9,071 bases of DNA, from positions 14,036-23,106 of the forward strand of contig CAKMZU010000012.1 of assembly GCA_929200485.1 (NCBI GenBank). The letters are read 5' to 3'. Made by a program: the position numbers and the translations under genes. Source of the DNA: an uncultured Gammaproteobacteria bacterium (GTDB taxonomy: Bacteria > Pseudomonadota > Gammaproteobacteria > Pseudomonadales > DT-91). The number at the start of each line of letters is the position of its first letter. Positions within the stretch are counted from its first letter, which is position 1. Below the pieces are notes generated by a model. It had not been told where the DNA came from. It ran no database searches and saw only the letters and a list, made by a program, of their open reading frames with translations. Below, in pieces: positions 1 through 5,043 of this stretch.

Positions 1-591
1 CGAGCCATCCCGATAATCTCCTCCCTTGCTCGTGACTCCTTGCGTTTTTAGCTGAACTTTTTTGTTGCCAAAATGTGTCGCCAGTTGAGAATCAACACGT
101 TCAAAACTTGCAGTTAATATGTTGGTATTGGCATGTGCCTGTGGCTTATCAAAGGGCTTGAATTGCGATTCATAAAGTATGGTGCCAGCTGAACCCACGG
201 GGCCATATTTCACTGATTGCGGGCCTTTAATCACGATAACTTCATCAAAAGCGCTTGGCTTAATATAACTGGTTGGCGGATCCATTCGGCCACCACAGGT
301 TCCCGACAACTGTTGTCCATTAGCCACAATCCCTATTCGTGAACCAGACTGACCTCGGAAGTTTAAATCCCCGCCACTGCCACCTTTACGTGAAACATTG
401 AATCCAGGGATCTGCTTTAAAAAATCAGCGCCATCATTCGCTGGAAGACGATCACTTTCACCATTTGTCTTAATTTCCAACTGTTCAAATGCATCTGATG
501 GACTTGCAACCACAAGCATGTGCTCATCAACTTGTGTGTTTGCAAAGAGCATCATCGTCGGCAAACATAATAGAAGTATGGCAAAACGCAT
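1..591 (-). CDS. TonB-dependent copper receptor (OprC/NosA-like), N-terminal part, truncated by window edge
   Basis: This is the first 197 codons of an outer-membrane TonB-dependent receptor; the gene continues beyond position 1. The protein starts with a signal peptide (about residues 1-17, cut likely after LFA), then a TonB-box-like stretch (HMLVVASP, 24-31). The plug domain follows, with the typical segments LKQIPGFNVSRKGGSGG (58-74), LNFRGQSGSRIGIVANGQQL (76-95) and VIKGPQSVKYGP (120-131). The stretch C99-GGR-M103 followed by DPPTSYI is the hallmark that points to the TonB-copper receptor family. In P. aeruginosa OprC a CxxxM motif in the plug supplies copper ligands (known of the family); both residues are present here. 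The second half of the site and the barrel lie outside the window. ATG at 591 is chosen because an in-frame TGA lies two codons upstream. No clear Shine-Dalgarno is visible. The gene is transcribed away from the lipoprotein cluster and is probably functionally separate from it. Confidence 0.88.
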   Translation of the reverse strand, partial: MRFAILLLCLPTMMLFANTQVDEHMLVVASPSDAFEQLEIKTNGESDRLPANDGADFLKQIPGFNVSRKGGSGGDLNFRGQSGSRIGIVANGQQLSGTCGGRMDPPTSYIKPSAFDEVIVIKGPQSVKYGPVGSAGTILYESQFKPFDKPQAHANTNILTASFERVDSQLATHFGNKKVQLKTQGVTSKGGDYRDGS

Positions 592-647
592 GATTCAGGG
601 GATTTATTGGCTAATACTCTATGAATCCAAAAAACCGAAATAGTTTC

Positions 648-660
648 AATGCTAAGCATT
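648..660. promoter_or_regulatory. Small perfect palindrome upstream of the receptor gene; operator or hairpin
   Basis: AATGC-TAA-GCATT is a perfect inverted repeat (5-bp arms, 3-bp centre). It lies about 57 bp upstream of the receptor start and overlaps a TTGAAA (649-644, minus strand) that resembles a -35 element. On the plus strand it is followed directly by T's (659-665), so it could also act as a weak rho-independent terminator in that direction. An operator for a metal or other regulator of the receptor is possible, but it does not match a Fur box well. The -10 partner for TTGAAA is poor (ATTCAT, 626-621). Confidence 0.3.
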
Positions 661-662
661 TT

Positions 663-926
663 TTTATTCCCCTACTCTAAGATTCGCTGTTTTCCTAAGA
701 GGGCGTCCGAGAATTGCCACTTGGTTTTCAGCAACAAACTCTCGAGATGGTTATTCTGTAAATCAGCACGAGCATTACGATTTTCTCGAAACACTTCGCC
801 ACAAGCAAAGGTGCCTTCTGTATTCGCTCCATCTCTATTCGCACTGCTTCTCTTTAATTTTCCCGGGATGGCTTTTTGCGCTCTCCTTACATGAGGCTCT
901 ACACCTTTGATGAATCGTTTTTTCTA
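663..926 (-). repeat. Possible dispersed repeat or gene relic, open on both strands
   Basis: This part of the 472-bp gap between the receptor and the first lipoprotein has coding-like texture without a usable start. On the minus strand the frame from 923 down to a TAG at 674-672 is open for 83 codons. It has no ATG and is bounded upstream by TAG at 926-924. Its translation includes the stretches KRSSANRDGANTEGTF and LQNNHLESLLLKTKWQF. The opposite strand (649-894) is open too, reading KVPSVFAPSLFALLLFNF among others. Peptides of this kind are, from memory and unverified, annotated as short hypothetical proteins next to unrelated genes in several gammaproteobacteria, which would fit a dispersed intergenic element. 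It could equally be the 3' fragment of a decayed gene. It is not called as a CDS because no start or ribosome binding site is visible. Confidence 0.35.
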
Positions 927-1026
927 TCATTCTTAGTAGCACAATGCTTTTGATGAGCTTTATAAAGGTAAATGCAAGCACAGGCCGACTAATTTGTTCT
1001 TCGTAAGAAAGAGCTGATTCATATAT

Positions 1027-1035
1027 TGCTATACT
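1027..1035 (+). promoter_or_regulatory. Extended -10 promoter for the kinase lipoprotein gene
   Basis: TGC-TATACT matches the extended -10 consensus (TGnTATAAT) with one mismatch. It lies 28 bp upstream of the ATG at 1064, giving an expected leader of about 20 nt that includes the AAGGAT ribosome binding site (1052-1057). No good -35 is found 16-18 bp upstream, which is tolerated in extended -10 promoters. Confidence 0.5.
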
Positions 1036-1063
1036 TTAACGTAGCTCAAACAAGGATAGTCTG

Positions 1064-4000
1064 ATGCGGGCCTGCTTATTACTAACAGCATTTATAATTG
1101 CCAGCTGCAATAATACAAACAATATCGCTCCTAGAACTTCAATCGCATTAAGCATTTCAGGCAAGCTATCGACATTTTCCAGCTTCGAGTTGCCTATTGA
1201 AAATATCCGTTTAGTTGACTCAAACGGAAACAGTGATATCTACCCCGTCAAGAAAACCATAGATATCGCCTACCCCTACTCTCAGTATTTAGGGCACCTA
1301 TTTGTTCCAGCAAATAATTACACTGGCATCGAACTGGACGTCGACCTTAGTAATATCCAAGCACTAACTTATGGATTTAATGAGCAGGGGGATACCGATC
1401 CACTACAATTCTATTCACATGATTTTTTATCGCCTATTGGAGAGGACATTACAGAAGAAAATAAGATAGCCACGATAGCCATTGACTTAACTGACATAGC
1501 TTTTAATAGTGAACCCATTCATTTTATCCATTTAACAATTTCTCATCCAGGCACATTCCATCCTGCCAACACAAAAAACCACCCAATAAAATTTCAACCA
1601 ACCGCACGTTTTACCCCAGAAAAAACTCAAATTGTTCATGGCGAAATTATCCGGATTAATGAAAATGAAGTGGTCATAGATTCAGCCGGCATTCAGTTTC
1701 CGATATCGAAAGTTAATTGGTTCCTCGACTCCATCGCTATCGATTTAGCAGATATTTTAAATCTAAATCCTGGACAACCTGTCGCATTAAACATTCAACA
1801 AACTGAAGAAAAGAGTTCTGGTATCCAAGGGGTAAACGTTATTACTCAAAATCAGTTTGAAGGCATATTACGCCCTGCATCAACTGGCCTTGTTTTTATG
1901 GGAAATATGACAACGCCTTATGGAGGGTTAGATTTTTTAACAGGCGTTGAATTACCATGGAGTAACAATGAAAACACACTGAGTCTTCAAGAGCTTGCTG
2001 CCGGACAACGCCTACAATTCTCAGCTAACTCAGAGAATCAGGTTTCAAATCTCAGATTAATACAATCAGATGTAACAGGCATTATTTTTACCGATGACGA
2101 TGGAGAGGAATATATAGATGTCACGAGTATCAATGCCAAACCATCCAATGGTTTTTTCCCAAACGCTTTACCTCTTTTAGTTGAAGATTCGTTTGATTTT
2201 ACTCCATTTACAGAAAAAGCCCTTCAAGGCATGTTTACACGAACAAAGAATGTCACTGCCTTTAAAGTGTTTGCCCCCTCAATGACGCTATCACCTAAAA
2301 GTAGAAATATTAAAGTCAGCCTCGATATAACACCCAAAAGAATTCCATCGTTCGTACAAGAATACGGTGAAATTATTCTCAGCCAACAGTCCGATATCAC
2401 TGAAGTTACAGCGCATGATGCTGTCACCGGCCGCCCTGTAACAACACAAATTAACCACATCCACATTGCGCCATCAAGCACCTACAAAGTCTTTAAGATT
2501 AACAATAAAATTCACGCGCCAGTGACGTTTACACAGATAGACAATTTATCCAACTATCTCATTAATCAATTACCTGATCACGTCTGCACAAAAGTGATTT
2601 TGATTGGTTCAGAAATTGAGGGAGACTTTAGTGCTTCGCAAATTAGTTTAACCTACGAAAAACTAGAGGGTATGCAGCCAATCAACAGAGATGATACAGA
2701 AGCGGGAAACACTGACTCAACATTACTATTATCACAAGAATATTTAGCACTTGAAGAAAACAATAGCCAAAAATCTGCCTCAACTAATCGCAATGTTGTT
2801 ATTGGCAGTACCGTCGGCATCATTGGCGGCGGTGTTATACTTGCTGGCGTAATAAAAGTCATAAAAGCTAAACAAACAAACAACATTACAACTTCACTAG
2901 CAACCGAGCCTGATAATAAACCTGATGCCAGTAAGACTGCCACTCACCCTGATACCAGCAAGCCAACACAAAATAAAACTCCTTCAATCGAACCTGAGAA
3001 AAATAAAACTGCTGCAAGTGAACCTACTGAAACCAATATCACCAAGCTAGCCAATCCTAATAAGCTCGACAGTAACACAATTAATTCAGCCGACCAGAAT
3101 GCTCCCAAACCCAAATCAACTGAACTTAGCGCTTTTGACTCAAATTTTAATGAAGAAATCACCTCGGATGACCTTAGGTTTATTAAGTGGGGAACGCATA
3201 ATGGAGGTCGTTTTACTGCTGAAAGCGGGAAAACAATTTTTCTAAAGGCCGGAGAAAAAAGGTTTGTGCAAAGTGAAGTTTTTTCCAGCAAGCTCTATCA
3301 ACTCGCAAACATTCCCGTACTTGACGTCCGATATGTGAAGTTGACTGATCAACAAAAAGAAACGCTCCAAACAGTTCATGAGTACGCAGTAATATCTGAT
3401 TTCGATAGAGAAATGGAGCAGATAAGGGATGACGAGGAACGCATTAAAGAAGTAACTAAGGGTAAAACAGACGATATTCTTAAAATCATGGTCGTTAATG
3501 CCTGGATAAAAGAAGGCGATAGCTTTCAAAACGATTTTAATAATGTTGCCTACCACAGGTTAAATGATCAAATAATGGTATTTGATTTAACTGGCAGTCA
3601 TACTTTTGATCAAACATTGGGCTATCACAAATTTCAACATGACCTCGATCTGAAAGAGTATTTCTGGACGGGTCACCAGGTAGGTCCTAAATATGTTCGT
3701 AGCTATCTTAACCTTGATAGCATTGACATTAACCAATCAAAAGCTATCAAGGATCAACTGATTTATATCCAGTCACTTAAAAAAGAGACACTGATTAAAA
3801 AACTCAAAGAAGTCTATGATTATGATGATTTGACGGTCAGTCAGATGGCTGATCGAATGATTTATCGACGAGTAGGGATAGCCATAGATATTATCCCAGA
3901 TAATATTTCCCCAGAAGATTTGAATTTGTATTTTTCTTTTAAATATGGCAAGAATTATGCGAATTCTGAACTAACAGACACCGAAAAGAAAGCCTTCAAC

Positions 4001-4186
4001 AAACAACGAAACACGCTAATCAAGCTAGCTAAAACCGGCTTAACTTCAACACTCGACGACTTTAAAACACTCGAATTAAATTACGGAAAAAATTTCCCTC
4101 TTTTTGAGTATTATATGTCTCCAGAACATAGATCAATTTTTAGATCCAATCTACACGATTGGCTTAAAAACGATAAAGTTTCTTAG
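1064..4186 (+). CDS. Large lipoprotein with DUF4382-like N-terminus and C-terminal HipA/PI3K-PI4K-like kinase domain; putative effector
   Basis: The 1040-residue protein opens with a lipoprotein signal peptide, lipobox IIASC (Cys15). Residues about 24-190 are a beta-rich DUF4382-like domain (VPANNYTGIELDVDLSN, 81-97; IKFQPTARF, 175-183). Residues 190-540 look like DUF5666-type beta repeats (LNPGQPVAL, LAAGQRLQF). A Gly-rich hydrophobic segment (578-600) can span a membrane; a Thr/Pro/Lys/Asn-rich linker (601-690) follows. Residues about 704-890 resemble the HipA/PI3K-PI4K kinase superfamily: GGRF (714-717), IFLK (Lys728, likely ATP-binding), SEVFSSKLYQLANIPV (737-752; Glu738), NAWIKEGD with NDFNNV (812-828; catalytic-loop candidates) and FDLTGS (Asp841, metal-ligand candidate). 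The tail (910-1040) is helical and carries YGKNY (961-965) and YGKNF (1007-1011). The ATG is preceded by AAGGAT at good spacing. The TAG stop is followed in frame by the next gene. A polymorphic-toxin-like role is inferred; the kinase fold is fairly secure, its substrate unknown. Confidence 0.8.
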   Translation: MRACLLLTAFIIASCNNTNNIAPRTSIALSISGKLSTFSSFELPIENIRLVDSNGNSDIYPVKKTIDIAYPYSQYLGHLFVPANNYTGIELDVDLSNIQALTYGFNEQGDTDPLQFYSHDFLSPIGEDITEENKIATIAIDLTDIAFNSEPIHFIHLTISHPGTFHPANTKNHPIKFQPTARFTPEKTQIVHGEIIRINENEVVIDSAGIQFPISKVNWFLDSIAIDLADILNLNPGQPVALNIQQTEEKSSGIQGVNVITQNQFEGILRPASTGLVFMGNMTTPYGGLDFLTGVELPWSNNENTLSLQELAAGQRLQFSANSENQVSNLRLIQSDVTGIIFTDDDGEEYIDVTSINAKPSNGFFPNALPLLVEDSFDFTPFTEKALQGMFTRTKNVTAFKVFAPSMTLSPKSRNIKVSLDITPKRIPSFVQEYGEIILSQQSDITEVTAHDAVTGRPVTTQINHIHIAPSSTYKVFKINNKIHAPVTFTQIDNLSNYLINQLPDHVCTKVILIGSEIEGDFSASQISLTYEKLEGMQPINRDDTEAGNTDSTLLLSQEYLALEENNSQKSASTNRNVVIGSTVGIIGGGVILAGVIKVIKAKQTNNITTSLATEPDNKPDASKTATHPDTSKPTQNKTPSIEPEKNKTAASEPTETNITKLANPNKLDSNTINSADQNAPKPKSTELSAFDSNFNEEITSDDLRFIKWGTHNGGRFTAESGKTIFLKAGEKRFVQSEVFSSKLYQLANIPVLDVRYVKLTDQQKETLQTVHEYAVISDFDREMEQIRDDEERIKEVTKGKTDDILKIMVVNAWIKEGDSFQNDFNNVAYHRLNDQIMVFDLTGSHTFDQTLGYHKFQHDLDLKEYFWTGHQVGPKYVRSYLNLDSIDINQSKAIKDQLIYIQSLKKETLIKKLKEVYDYDDLTVSQMADRMIYRRVGIAIDIIPDNISPEDLNLYFSFKYGKNYANSELTDTEKKAFNKQRNTLIKLAKTGLTSTLDDFKTLELNYGKNFPLFEYYMSPEHRSIFRSNLHDWLKNDKVS

Positions 4187-4219
4187 TACCACCTAAGTTC
4201 AGAATCAATCCTAAATATC

Positions 4220-4954
4220 ATGGGAGATAAACAAGAAATCAACAACCCTGAAATAATAAAACTATATTATCAAAAAAGATATGGAAAAGACTTTTCTAAC
4301 CATTTAGATAAGTTAAGTAACATAGACTTAAAGAATTTCAATAAGTGGGAGCATGTGATCACAGGAAAAGAGCCAACACAAGCGTTCACTTCCAAGAAGA
4401 CAATCGAGAATCATCTAAATAAAAAATATAAAATGAACGAACCTTTAATACATAGTGCTTATAGGTCGAACGCTTTAAGCAAATCAGAGATGGCTGCTAT
4501 CAATGAATTTGGAGTCAGTATGGCTAAAGTAATCTCTTGGACTACCCCTTATTATAAATCATCGACATGGGAGGGATTACAGTCAGAAAACGATATGAAT
4601 GTATTTTATTTCTCGTCACCTTCTCGTAATGAAGATGTCTTTCAATATGGAAAAAATCCAGTTGTCCCAAGAGAGTTGGCAGATGAATATAATAGTGAGA
4701 GGAAACTTTTCTCTAAAATCCCTACGATATTTCATGATGCCGATCAATATATCTATCGCGTGAATTTGCCTAAAGATTTTAAAAAAGTAGCCATTGAACA
4801 GGACGCAAATTCTTTACCAAAATTTTTTATCCCTCTGCAAATGATAGAAGCTTCGCATATCCAGGCATCACATCGCCTTAGCATAGATTCGCCGAAACCC
4901 AATATGCCTAAATCAAAATGGGCTCTGAACCCTGCTTATAAAAAACCAAAATAG
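4220..4954 (+). CDS. Hypothetical protein, in-frame continuation of the kinase lipoprotein gene beyond its amber stop; possible ADP-ribosyltransferase-like domain
   Basis: This 244-residue frame lies in the same frame as the upstream lipoprotein gene: after its TAG (4184-4186) come 11 open codons and then this ATG. There is no Shine-Dalgarno before the ATG (CCTAAATATC), so independent initiation looks weak. No signal peptide or membrane segment is visible. The N-terminus NPEIIKLYYQKRYGKDF (9-25) resembles SPEDLNLYFSFKYGKNY in the tail of the upstream protein, which supports a single ancestral gene. Residues 78-215 weakly recall the pertussis-toxin-like ADP-ribosyltransferase order: HSAYRSNALSKSEM with a Gly about 16 residues after the Arg, VFYFSSPSRNEDVF (128-141) where STS would be, YIYRVNLPKDF (177-187), and FIPLQMIEASHI. 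The expected catalytic Glu would fall on Gln207, so the domain may be inactive or the reading wrong. It may be a pseudogene fragment, a readthrough extension or a separate coupled gene. Confidence 0.55.
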   Translation: MGDKQEINNPEIIKLYYQKRYGKDFSNHLDKLSNIDLKNFNKWEHVITGKEPTQAFTSKKTIENHLNKKYKMNEPLIHSAYRSNALSKSEMAAINEFGVSMAKVISWTTPYYKSSTWEGLQSENDMNVFYFSSPSRNEDVFQYGKNPVVPRELADEYNSERKLFSKIPTIFHDADQYIYRVNLPKDFKKVAIEQDANSLPKFFIPLQMIEASHIQASHRLSIDSPKPNMPKSKWALNPAYKKPK

Positions 4955-4962
4955 CAAAACTT

Positions 4963-4989
4963 GAAGCCATTTTATCAAATGGATACTTC
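4963..4989. terminator. Possible hairpin between convergent genes
   Basis: GAAG-CCATTT-TATC-AAATGG-ATA-CTTC can fold with a 6-bp core stem, a 4-nt loop and an outer 4-bp stem separated by a 3-nt bulge. It lies just after the plus-strand stop at 4954. There is no long U tract, so it is a weak terminator candidate. Confidence 0.3.
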
Positions 4990-5027
4990 TAGAATTTAAC
5001 CGCCTATCTGGAATCAGGCCGAACAGA

Positions 5028-5041
5028 CTATTCTAGAATAG
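5028..5041. repeat. 14-bp perfect palindrome between convergent genes
   Basis: CTATTCTAGAATAG is a perfect palindrome ending 2 bp before the stop codon of the minus-strand lipoprotein gene (5044-5046). Its core TTCTAGAA also occurs at 4987-4994, 44 bp away. Together with the hairpin at 4963-4989 it may help end transcription from both sides, or be a protein-binding site. Nothing else is seen in 4955-5043. Confidence 0.3.
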
Positions 5042-5043
5042 CC

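Noticed and set aside
398..643. Plus-strand open frame over the receptor signal peptide and plug region
   Set aside because: It is antisense to clear TonB-receptor plug motifs and has no recognisable features of its own.
2944..3291. Minus-strand open frame opposite the linker and start of the kinase domain
   Set aside because: It lies wholly inside the well-supported plus-strand lipoprotein gene, has no ribosome binding site, and its hydrophobic composition is what the antisense of a Thr/Pro/Lys/Asn-rich linker gives.
4184..4186. TAG read as pyrrolysine or by a reassigned genetic code
   Set aside because: Nothing else in the window suggests recoding. The convergent lipoprotein and the other genes end normally with TAA or TGA, and pyrrolysine use is rare and limited to particular lineages. 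A nonsense mutation or ordinary readthrough is simpler.
4222..4227. GGGAGA as a ribosome binding site for the downstream frame
   Set aside because: It lies inside and after the ATG at 4220, and no standard start codon follows at a suitable distance.
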